The notes under the pieces are model-generated. The model was given only the letters and a program-made list of their open reading frames with translations, did no database searches and had not been told where the DNA came from. A stretch of 55,000 nucleotides of DNA from Symbiodinium natans (lineage: Eukaryota > Sar > Dinophyceae > Suessiales > Symbiodiniaceae): the NCBI GenBank assembly GCA_905221605.1, contig CAJNDS010002670.1:1-55000 (forward strand), read 5' to 3'. A program made the position numbers and the translations under genes. Numbering within the stretch: the stretch's first letter is position 1; each line of letters starts with the position of its first letter. Below are positions 34,401-46,400 of this stretch, in pieces.

Positions 34401-37400
34401 AACTTCCCCCAAGGCCACAAAACAACAAGCTCTAAACCACCCTACGTATGCAAACACCCTAAGCCCCAAGCCCTAAGCCCTAAAGCCCCCATAACCCCTG
34501 GAGTCCCCCCAAAACTCCCCTCCCCACTCCCTGCACCCCCGCACCTCCGCACCCCCCCAACCCACCCCTCCCCCACCCCCCCTGGGGGAAGAGTTTTCTT
34601 TTTGTTGCAGGCTCCTGGCTTCGGACACCGCCTTGAACTAGACTTCATGGCTCCATGCCCAAAAACCTGAAGACTAAGCCACCCTAAACCCTAGACAGCC
34701 CTGAAGCGCCAACCACCCTAAACCCTTAGTAGCCCTAAATCCCTGCCACCCAAAACCCTTAAACCACCCTAAACCATAAGCCACCAGAAGGCCGAAACCA
34801 ACCTAAATCCTGGGGGAACCCTGAACCCTAAACCCTGAACCCTCAACCGCACGGTTCAGGTCTCTGAGGGGCGTTGTAGACTTGATTGAAGTGTAGGGTT
34901 TGGGGTTTAGAGTTGAGGGCTTTTGAACTCCAGACCCACGGGCCTCCCGACTTGCTCTGAGAGTCTCCGAATATACAAGAGCAGAATACAGAATGCGGTA
35001 TTCTATTGCTCTGAGAGTGTTTCGGGCCTAGGGTTGAGGGTTTACGGTTTAGGGTTTAGGATTTAGGGTTTAGGGTTTAGGGTTTAGGTTTAGGGTTTAG
35101 GGTTTAGGGTTTAGGGTTTAGGGTTTAGGGTTTAGGGTTTAGGGTTTAGGGTCTAGGGTTTAGGGTTTAGGGTTTAGGGTTTAGGGTTTAGGAGATCTAC
35201 GTCCGGTTTTGCCAAGTTGCCCGGCTCCATGGCCCTCAAATCGCAGCTCTGACGTCCGTAGATGTAGGTGATGCCTCGACCGGGTTCGGGAGTTAGGATG
35301 GTGGGGGGGGGGGTTAAGGATTTGAAAGCTTAGGGCTTCGCCCTTAAAATTGTGAAAGTTTAGGCTTTAGGGCCTGAGCCTTCAAAAAGTGTTGGTGCTG
35401 GGGACTTACTCAGGCCCCTGCTTTGGTACCCTGAGCCATTCAGGAATCAGCCCAAACCCTGAACCCGAAAGCCTGAAAAGAACCCTAAACCCTAAACCCT
35501 AAACCCTAAACCCTAAACCCTAAACACTAGGACCCTAACCCCCGGTCACAACTGGCATCTGCCCCGAAACGCCTAGAAGCCCAAACCCTCAACACCCCCC
35601 GAAGCCCTAAAGACTCTGAGTTTAGGGCTTGGGGCTTTATAGGGTTTAGGGGTCCGGGGTTTACGCTTTAGAGCTCAGGGTTCAGGGTTTAGGGCGCGAA
35701 TCATCCAATGCCGGAGAGTAGCCCGGAGCATCCACGGGCACGGCGCAGGACACGGCATAGTCCTGTCCGAACCATAAACCTTAAACCCCCCCGTGCCTAA
35801 ACCCCAAACTCTTATACCCCAAACCCGAGACCCCAAACATGAGCCCTACACCCTAAACCCGAAACCCTACACCCTAAACCAGAAACCCTAAACTCCCTAA
35901 ACCCTCAACACCTTTCCTTGTCAGCGACTTCCATCTTGCTCCCCGGCATCAGGATCATCCAGTGCGAGTTGAGGTTACCAGTCCTCAGCTGAGGGAGTGG
36001 ATTGAAACCTCGATTCTCACGTCATCCTCAGAATTCACATGGTTTAGGGTTTACGGTTTAGGGTTGAGGGTTTAGGGTTTAAGGTTTAGGGTTTAAGGCT
36101 TAGGGTTTAAGGTTTAGGGTTTAAGGTTTAGGGTTTAAGGTAAATTTGCCGTCTCTAATACAGCATACTCCTGACAGTTTAGGGGCAGGGGGACGGGATT
36201 CAGGGCTACCGAGATTTATCAGGTCAAGGTTACAAGAGTTCAGGGACACTTGACTGTAGAGCGGATGAAACCCTATATCCCAAGACTTTCTGTCAATAAT
36301 TCTGGTCCCCAGGTGAGTTCAGTCATCCTAAACCGTAACCTCTAACCCCTAAACCCAAACCACCCTAAACCCTAAACCCTAAACCCTAAACCCTAAACCC
36401 TAAACCCTACATCACTTCAATGCCTGTCTTTGCATCGCTGGTTCGGCCGGGCAGCTGGTGTGCCTTGCAACCGCGGAGGACGATGCCGCCGTTCGGCTTC
36501 CGCTCAGCCACTCGCACGAAGAGGTCGGGGTCCTGGGGCTCGGGTTTAGGATTCAGGGTTTAGGGTTTAGGGTTTAGGGTTTAGGGTTCAGGGTTTAGGG
36601 TTTGGGGTTTAGGGTTTAGGGTTTGGGGTTTAGGGCTTAGGGCTTAGGGCAAAGCTACCGGAGGCCATTCAGCCACCTTGCCTCTTTGAAGCCCGATGTA
36701 AGGATGATACGGGCGACCCCAAATACCCAAGCTAGATACACATGGGCTCAGGGTTTAGGGTTTAAGGTTTAGGGCTTAGGGTTTCGGGTTTAGGGTTTAG
36801 GGTTTAGGGTTTCGGGTTTAGGGTTTAGGGTTTAGGGTTTAGGGTTCAGGGTTCCAAGTTAGATACACATGGGCCCCTGCAACATCAGCCCGCTCCCGGA
36901 GAAACCAACTCGACAGCCCACAGCTGTCACTTAACTCCAAACCGCTTGGGGGCCATCCCAGAACTCCGGGGTTTAGGGTTTAGGATTCAGGGTTCAGGGT
37001 TCAGGGTTTAGGGTTTAGGGTTTAGGGTTTAGGGTTTAGGGTTTAGGGTTTAGGGTTTAGGGTTTAGGGTTTAGGGTTTAGGGTTTAGGTTTAGGGTTTA
37101 GGGTTTAGGGTTTAGGGTCCAGAGTGCCTTAAGCCCGAGACCTGAACGTGAAACCAAGGCCAAAATCCAATCTCCACTGGGAATGAACCTCCGCTTGCCT
37201 CCTGCTGGGAAGGGTTCAAGCTGCGGTCACCTCTGGACAGGGCTTATGAGATTCATAGGGTTTTGGGCTTAAGGTTTAGGGCTGAGGGCTTTGAAGGGCT
37301 TCGACACAGGGTGCTCTGAATCCTCTGGCCCTTGCGCCGTAAAGGCCTCGATTCTTAAACTTGAAAGCCTTCGGCCCTGGACGCCCCCTAAAGCATAAAC

Positions 37401-40400
37401 CCAGACCCCCCCCCCCCCCCCAAAAAAAAATAACCCTGCAACCTCCGACCATGGCGCCTTTGACGTCCGTCATCGCACCCCCGAGAACCCAGTTCTTGCT
37501 CTGGGCCAACTTCATGAAGTCCTGTTGATTCGGGGATCCGAAGTACGAGTTTTGTAATCCACTGTTTGCTTAAGAACCCCCAAATGAGTTTATATTTTTT
37601 GTGGTTCTGAAGCAAATAGTAGCAATCTGCGTCTCGCATACTTCGGATCCCTATCAACAAGAGAAGGGGTTGAGATCTCATCTTCTTCATCGCCCAGGGT
37701 GTACGGCTTTGGGGCATGGAGGTTGAGGGCTTAAGGTTTAGGGTTTAGGGTTTTGGGTTTAGGGGCTTGGAGGTTTGAGGTTGAGGGTCCAGGGTTCGAG
37801 CATACCACCAAAAACTCCCCTAAAGTCCCAAGTTTGCTGGGGATTGGGTGGCTCTGGGTTCTTAGAACCTTCTTGGCATTCTTGGCGGCTGCTTGGCGGT
37901 CGGGTGCAAAAGCCTATGACCTGAAGTGTCAGAGTTACAGTGCACCCTCGAATTCAGAAAACCCTTATCTTGGGATGCTCCCTCTTCTACTAACAGTCCT
38001 TAACAGGAATGATAACCGGGGTACTGTAATCCCCATTCAGGACTGTTAGTGTAACGGGGAACGTCCCAACCCTAGCCCTAAAGCCCACCGAAAAAAGATC
38101 CGTAAGTCACCAGGAGACTCTGGGGTTGGGCGGGCATGCCAGGGAGACTCTGGGGTGCAGTCTCTGGGTTGCGCACTCAGGGAGAGTCTGGGGTTGGGCA
38201 CCAGGGAGACTCTGGGGTTGGGCACTCAGAGTGGGAGTCTGGCGTTGGGCACTCCAGGGAGACTCTGGGTTGGTCCAGGTCTGGGGTTGGGCACTTCAGG
38301 AGCCTCTGGGGTTGGGCACTCCAGGGAGTCTCTGGTGTTGGGCACTCCAGGGAGTCTCTAGGAGTAGACCGGGCGAGTTGAGTTTAAAATCTAACAACTA
38401 ACAACCCCCACACCGAAGCTACCCCAAACCACTACTCCCACCCTCACCCCCAGAGGAAAGCAAAAACAAAAATGTGTGCTTGTATACGTATATATAAATA
38501 CACACACACACACACATGTATATATATATATACACACATATATATATATATATAGAACATATGTGCGTATACATATATATATATATATGAAAAATGAGAC
38601 TAAAGGCCGTCAAGGCTCTCTAAGCCCTGGAAAAGCCCGTAAACGTTTAAGATCCGAAGGTCAGGTTGAGGCCGAAAATCCTAAACCCTCCAACTCCCGA
38701 AATTCGGCTTCCCTAAACTAGTCAAACACCTAAGACAAAACCCTGCACCCTATTGGGCGTCTAAATCCTGAACCTCCCATACCACTGAAACCCTGAAGCC
38801 CTAGACCCTCAAGATGCCTGGAAGCGCTTGTGGTAGTTGGTTCCAAACCTGGGGTTTAGGGTACGCAAGGGGTTTAGGGTTTGGGGTTTGAGGGTTTAGG
38901 ATTTGGGGTTTAGGGTTTAGGGTTTAGGGATTAGGGTTTAGGGTTTAGGGTTAGGGTTTAGGGTTTAGGGTTTGGGGCGACCTAACAAAACCCAGAAGCC
39001 CCAAAGGGCTTCGGGTGCTAACTTGGCCCTCCGAGCGGCCGTTGGTCGATGTCGTAGGTTGTGGACCACATGGCCTGGGATGCTGGTTCTTGGGTTCAGC
39101 GTTTAGGGTTTGGGGTTTAGGGTTTAGGGTTTAGGGTTTAGGGTTTAGGGTGTAGGGTGTAGGGTTTAGGGTTTAGGGTTTAGGGTTAGGTTTAGGGTCT
39201 TAGGGGTATTAGGGTTTTCGGGGTTTTCGGGGTCAGGGACACGGGGATCGAGGGTTTACAGTAAGCTCCTAAAGTTGAAACACCCTTATCCCCATACCCC
39301 AAAAGGGTACACTAAAGGGAATCCCAGCTCTAATCATCCGTTCAACATGTTCCAACTTTCTGGAGTTTGCAGAAGGGTTTTTTCGGGGATTCGGGGCTTT
39401 GGGCCTCTTCCAAACCTGCGAAGGAAGGATTTACTCCCCAAGCCCCCGAAACCCCAACCCGAACCTTTCGGGTTCAAGGTTCACGGTCTAGGGTTTAGGG
39501 TTTAGGGGCTTAGGGGGCTTACAAAGTTTCCTCTCATTATCGTAGGCCCACTAGAACCCAAATGTGTGCCAGGCCACGTTGGAGGCGTCCTGGCCGACGC
39601 AGCGCTGGAAGCAGGTCCCTCGCAGGTCGGAGAGTCGAAACCCTTTAGGGGTTTAGGGTTAAGGGTTTAGGGTTGAGGGTTTAGGGTTTAGGGTTTAGGG
39701 TGCGGAGCTGCAGCTGGTATTGTAGAAAGGAGTTAGTGTTGGGTGTTGGAAGGGTCAACGTACCCGGAAATCTTGTTTGGCTCAAGATGGCCGAGAGCCG
39801 TCAGCTTTTGTTGAAAAAGTACGTACGCTTGGGGTTGGGTTTAACGGGTTGGAGTAGTCCCGTCCCTTCTCCCTTATCCTGTCCCCTTAGGGTTGGGTGT
39901 TCTTGTTTCTGGTTCGATCTGGGAAATCTATATAGGCGACTGTTGAGGGTTGGTTTCTTTCCCTGTTCCCTTTCGGTTGCCCCCGTAGGTTATGAGCCCA
40001 AATTAGGTTCCCTGCGGTTGAGTGTTCTCTTAAGATCTTTGGGATCAAGAAGCAATGCCTTCTCCCAAGCGATGGCTCCAACCTTCCTCGGATGGTGGAC
40101 AGAATGGTGGAGCTGGAAATGGTGCAGCTGAGTCTCTGGGTGAAAGGGCGGTGCTGGAAGAGGTGATGCCTGGCACTGAAGAACATCTGGAAGAAGCCTT
40201 GGTTGCAGAAGACCCCAATGTGGGTATGAATCCCAATGTGGATATGGTTAGCAATGCTGAAGCTGAAGGACGTGCTGTTTCTGTATCGCCAAAGCCTGGT
40301 GAAAAAAGGAACTGGGACGCGACTGGTGGTATAGACCGTGAAATGGAGGTGACTGTTTTACGCGTGTTGCAAAAACATGGGTATCAGCCGTCGACTTCGA

Positions 40401-43400
40401 CTTCGGGCCGAATGGTAGACCAAGGGTCTCAGACCGATCTGATTGGAGAAGTGCTGCAAGCTGCCAGGAGGCCTCTGAACAAGATTAAAGGGGATCCCTC
40501 GGCGAGTTCCCTGGGTGGTGGAAGCGGTTACGAACAGAAGGGTGCGGACAGCTTTGAAGCTGCACCAACTGCTGAATACGCCATGGGGGAGGAGGAGATC
40601 TTACAGATGGAGGCTGAAAGGTTGCGCCAGTTGTCAGAAGAAGAGGATGAGATGCGTCAAGTCTCTGAAAGGGATGGTTTTCGGAAAGATGAGCATCTGA
40701 TCAAAGCGTGCGATGGGACAACGTGGGAATGGCACTTCCACGAAGATGGGAGACAATATTACTACTGCCTGGATACGCAGGAAAGCAAGTGGACGTTGCC
40801 GGTTGTAGGTGAAAAGATGAAGAGTGACGAGGTGGTTGGGTCTCCTTCGGGCAATGAGCTGGAAATGGAGGCTGCACTGGGTTCTTCATCCTCTACTCCG
40901 ACGCCTGAGTCTACGAGGGCATTCCAGGGTAGTGTAAATAGTGTAGGTGAAAAAGATTTTTCCTCTACTATCAGGGATAGCGGTCCTAGGGCTGGTGGTG
41001 ACGCCCCGACCTCGGGTTCTCCTGATGAGGAGGGGATTTCTGGAAACCGAGCAGACATCGCTGAAGCTCAACATCTGGATCGGGAAGAAATGGAAGCGCT
41101 TTCTGAGGGTGTGGCAGCGGTGGAATCGGTGGGTCCAGAAGGAAAAATGCCCAATGTGGAGATCGGAACTGTGTCGGCTGCAGAAGAGAGAGTGGTGGAT
41201 GTGGTACCTGTCGTTCAGGAAGGTGGTCCTGGAGATTCGGAAGATGGAGGGAAAAAGTTGTGTGTTACGACTGAAGAGGTCTCTTCGTTTGGTGCCAAGA
41301 ATCCTGCCATTCAAGGGGAAAAAGAAGCTTCTGGAATAGCTGGAGACACGGAAGATCTGAAAGATGAGGCCTGGAGCGCCAATGATGCGCGGGTCAATGC
41401 GCCAGATAGTACCTGGAGTGCGAAAGAGGCACGGGTTGAGGTGCATATGGTGTCACGTTCCACGGGCGACTGCAACAATGGGGCGCAGGTCTCCGCAGCA
41501 GCTGATGATGGAGGTTCACAGGTGGACGCACTGGTGCAACCTGAAGTTAGCCGCGAGGAACGAAATGGCAAGGGCTACACCGGAGCCGATGAGGCAGCTG
41601 TGGTCAATGATGGTGGCAATTCTCCTTTGGAAACCATGGAACCAAAGGAGCCTGCGGTGGAAGAAAATGTACCTGCCGTGGATGAGCAATTAAATCGCCC
41701 TGCAGTGGAAGAAAATTTGCCTGCTGCAGAAGGTGTGACAAAAGACTCCAATGATGGGTCCACTCCCATGAAGGGAGAAGTATTGCCGTCTGGAAGCTCG
41801 CCGGAAGTCGACACCGAGCGAACTGCAGCAGATGAGGCAAAGCCATTGGCTGAAAAAAAGGAAGGTCCTGAGCCCCTGGAGCACAAGATGGATGATCTTG
41901 TGGGACTCGTGCAGGAGCCGGACGAGCAGTGTGACCCAAAGGTGGAAACAAAGGATGTGCCAGGAGCCGATGATACAGAGATGGTTTCTGAAGAATCACC
42001 TGGGGAACATTGCTATCAAGAGGGAGATGAGATCAGTGGTCTAGTGCGCTGCATCAATGGGTATGGAGCCTTTTTGGACCATGGTGATGTGAATGTATTG
42101 ATTCCTGCAGAAGGGAACAACGCGCATCAGTTCAAATTTGGTGATACTGTCAATGGAACAGTGAAACGAGTGGAAGATGATGGTACCATAATCTTGGACA
42201 CCTTTCTGGTTTTGGAAGAGGACGAGGAGGACTCTTCTTCGACGCTGCGCAAATGGAAATCCAGCGGCTGGAGTACTTGGTGGACAGATTCATGGTATGA
42301 GGGCCAATGGTACCAAGATTCCAACAGTCAATGGGACTGGAAGCGGGAGGAAGAGCAATCCGATGAAAGGGTTGCTGATCAGAAGTTATCCTCAGAAGAA
42401 CAAGAGGAAAGGCAACTTTATGGAGAAAAGATCTATAAAGCTCTTCTTGAGGATGGAAACGAAGATAAGGCCTATGTGGGCAAAATCACTGGGATGCTGT
42501 TGGGTCGCCCAATGGAATATCTACAGGAGTGTGTTGCAGATCAATCATTCCTGAATGCGGAAGCTCGGCGCGCGTATGGCATCTTGCAAAGTGATGGTTG
42601 GGAGCCTGATGGTACGGAAAGCACAGGCTTGGGAAAGACATCCACTTTTCCCCGAAAACAGTACCACAACGCGCACTTCGAACTGGCATGCAGAAAAAGG
42701 AGATTTACTCGACCAGTTGTGGGTGAAGCGGTGGCAACGGTGCTGAGTCAAGGGGAAGATGAGCTTTGGAACGCGCTTTGGTTGGACACCAAGCGATTAT
42801 TGCAGGAGCTTGATGGTGCAGTGGAATCCATGAGTAAAAGGGAGAACAAGCCCAGGGAAGCCTACATGGATCCTGACCAGTACAGGAAGGCTCACATGAC
42901 TCCAAAGGCTGTGTCACCTGGATACAGCAAGCTGTGCAAGTTCTTCAATCGGGGAAGGTGTCGCAATGGTGATGGGTGTTCCTATGAGCATCGTCGTTAT
43001 GGTGAAGGTTAGCCAGGAGGAGGATCAACTGAGCCAAAGAACAGCCAAGAAGCTGGAGATGAGGATGGGAACATTGGTGACCCTCCCACAGAGGAAGGCA
43101 CAGTGGATGAGGTGCAGCAGGAGCGGGAGGATTTAGCCTTCCGGGCCAAGTACAACTTTGGTAAAGGTGCATCAAAGGGTGAACCTACGTCGGGTGAGCC
43201 AAAAGGTCGGCTGTGTCTGTATTACAATCAAGGTGGTTGTAGATATGGGACTACATGCAGGTATCTTCACAACGAGGACATAGCATTGGAAGGGACTTGG
43301 GAGCCCGGCAAATCTTGGGACAATGCTTCCAGGAAGGCACTAAGGGACGCGGGGTTCCACCATTGCTGTTTCGATTATTACTTCAGAGGACATTGCCGGA

Positions 43401-46400
43401 AGGGGTTAAATTCCTGCAGGTATTCCCACGACGAGATGTCTGAAGAGCGGCTGGCGCACCTGAAACACTTGGTACATGTGGCCAATGAGGTCCGGTTTGA
43501 AAAAGAGAGAGGATGGGAGATTTCGGACAGGAGCACTTTTCAGCCACCTGCGAGTGGGGGAGCTGAATCTTCATCATCCTCAGCACCAAAAGCGCTGCAA
43601 ATGACCAATGTGTCACAAAAAGAAGGTGAAAAGGGTATCCTGGATGAAGCAGAAGATGATGAACAAAAGAATTCGGTGGCTGAGTCCACTGGTACTCGGC
43701 TTCAAAATCCAGAGGAGCCAATTGAAAATTGGATGGCTCGCAACGAACACCTTTGGGTGTATACCCCTCATGTAAGTGAGGTGATGATTACACTTGGTGT
43801 GACCAACGTGTCGGACCTGCAAGAGTTCATGTGGAAGATTTGGTTGATAAAGGGATCAACAAAGTGACAGCATGCAAAATTCTGCAATTGGTGGGTGGTG
43901 TCCGATATCGTCCGGGGGGACCAGAAAAAGCAGTTCCTTCCGATGCATCTGTACGGGTACAACAATCTTCTGGGAGTAAAGAAGCTGGAAGAGAGGCGGT
44001 GCGAACCCTCACTCAGCTGCCTTTAAGCTGAAGGCTCCGGCGCAAAAACAATGCCGAGAGGCTCCTATCGGGAGCTTTTTGATAAGGTCAGGTACCGTGA
44101 CGCTTGGACGCTTGCGCAGAGGTCTCCGCTGTGCGTACAGAAGCTGCAGTTGGTGGGAGTTGGAATGCCGCCGGTGAACCCACCAACAAAAAAGTATCGG
44201 TCAAGATCAAACCCTGTGAAAAGGGGAAGGCCCTTGCTGGATAAAAAACAGGTGCGACAGGTGCCACGCTCTCGCTCACAACGGCGAGTGCAACCGGCGG
44301 AAGTGGTGGAAAAGCCAAAACCACTGGAACTGAAGCCTCGTGGTGGGTTGTCGTATCGGTTCAGCAGAGCGTGGGCAGATGTGGTGGATGATGATGATCA
44401 GGCGGAGGCTTTGGTCTCTTATGCCGCTTCCTCAAGCGATTCAAGCGAGGAGGAGACCACTGCCGCGCAACGTATGAGGGAAATCTTTTTGCAAGAAAGG
44501 GATTCACAGAGAACTGCGATTCGTGGCAATGTTCCGATGGGTGGTTCTTCAGGCCCCAATGACGGGCAGAAAAAATCGGTTCACCTTGGCGAAGGGCGCG
44601 ACAAAGCGTCGCGGGGGGAGACCCGCCAAGAAGTGACTTCTCAAGTTTTTTCGCTACCACAACCTTCTCGTCGAACTGAACAGTCTCAAAAAAGAGCAAG
44701 GGATGGCCAGGGATGGCTCAGTTATAGTTGGTTCGCTGGCGGTGGGCTCCACGGATGAGGTTTTACCTGGGCAAGGTGTTGCTGGACAGGTGAATGTATC
44801 TGAAAGCGCTCAAGTTCTTCCTGGGCAAGAGGTGGCTGGACAGGAGACGGCGCTGGAAGGAGCAGTGCAAATTTCTGGCGAAGAGACTGACCAAAACGAA
44901 GGAGAAGGTGGGAGCAATGAACTCCGTGGTGATGGTGCGAAGACATTGGATGTTTGTTCGGTGAAGAAGGATCCTCAGCAATTGCTGGTTAAAGGCCTTC
45001 TGACTCGGATTTATTGGAAGGTTGCTGTTGGCAAGTTGCCTGTGGGGCAAAGGGACTGTCAGAAGGGGTCCAATAAGATGGACCGAAATTTGGTTAGTAG
45101 CATGTCATCCGAAGGTGCAAGTGAACAGGATTTGAACCTGGCACTGGAGGACGATGCTGATCAGTCAATGGATGATGGTGCGATGGTGGTTATGGTGTAT
45201 GATCCAGGAACGCTGATTCAGTCGCCAACAACTGATTGGGTTATGCGTCGCGGTCTGACCGATCGTACCATCTGGCCAGCAATAGCAACTGAGGCACGAA
45301 GAATATGTGCTGAAATGGTTCAAGTGGATGAATTGAATGCCCAGCTAGGGACTGGGACACTCCTTTTTCAAAGGAGAGATCAAGGACATTATGGTGATTT
45401 GCATCATTCGTTCCATGTCAATCCGTGCTTGCCGGTGGTGGGAAATTATCCTCTTTCGGTGATGGGTGCATTGCTATCTCCTGGTCTGGAAGGGGAATTC
45501 AGAAATACTGATAAGTTTGGAACTGCTATGGAGGCAATTGCCTACGATTGGAGCCGCAGTCCAGGCATGGAAGTTCACGTCGAACTTATGGCAAGGGTAG
45601 CCAAATTGGTTGCTCCGTTCCTTACCCTAGGAGGCCAAGGATCAGTGGTGAATTTGGAATTTCTCTGGCAGCGCGGGAAAGCTCAGTTGATGGAGTTCCT
45701 TCAGGCGGCGACATGCGCTGATCAATTGGAGGTTCTCTGGAAAAGGATGGACGACGATGTTGATGAAGAAGTGGATCCTTCGACAGCAGTGCTGGAAGTT
45801 CTGGGACCGGAGGATGCGGTTCTTGATCAAGGGAACAATGAATCCCTTATTCCCATTGAAGATGCTGGAGGTGAGACAATTGGTGACACTGGAAAGGATG
45901 GCAAAGCGCCAGAAGTTTCTCCGGAAGAGGAGACATCCAGTGGGTCGTCAAGACTGGCTGGCACAAGGATTTTCTTGTGGTCAGTGTACTCTCGCGTTGC
46001 TTCCAATTTCTCTACGCAGGACCGCACTACTGGTAAGATCTTTGACAGCACAAAGGGGTATCCTGGTGAATGACCAAACAATGGTGACAATCCTTCCTCT
46101 AAGAGGAACTTACCCTGGATCTCGGAAGACTACCTCGACGAAGTGGTGTCAAAAAAGATGGAAAGGTCTTCAGATATGGATGGGTTGGAGGGGTTTGTTC
46201 CGGGAAGTGAGGGACCGTTGGAAAAGGTAGAGGTGGAGAATGTTACTGCCTCTAGAATTCTTATGGCTCTTTGGAAGAAGGGATAAAGAGCTGGGTATAG
46301 GAGGTTGTGTCGTTTGAACGCATCTGGATGCAAGGTTGGAGCAATGAAACATCCAATCAAAAGGGTGCAGAAGATCGGCACTAGAAAGGCCTTCATGAAG

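Larger units (their letters stand above)
39701..39987 (+). repeat. 5' LTR (287 bp)
   Basis: Begins TGCGGAGC and ends CCCCCGTA, giving a short imperfect inverted end (TGCGG / CCGTA) rather than the usual TG...CA. Contains CTATATAGG at 39928-39936, a possible TATA-type promoter element, and a spliced-leader-like sequence at 39776-39786. Confidence 0.93.

Noticed and set aside
38126-38401. Overlapping plus-strand ORFs in three frames
   Set aside because: All three frames are open because of a 30-bp minisatellite.
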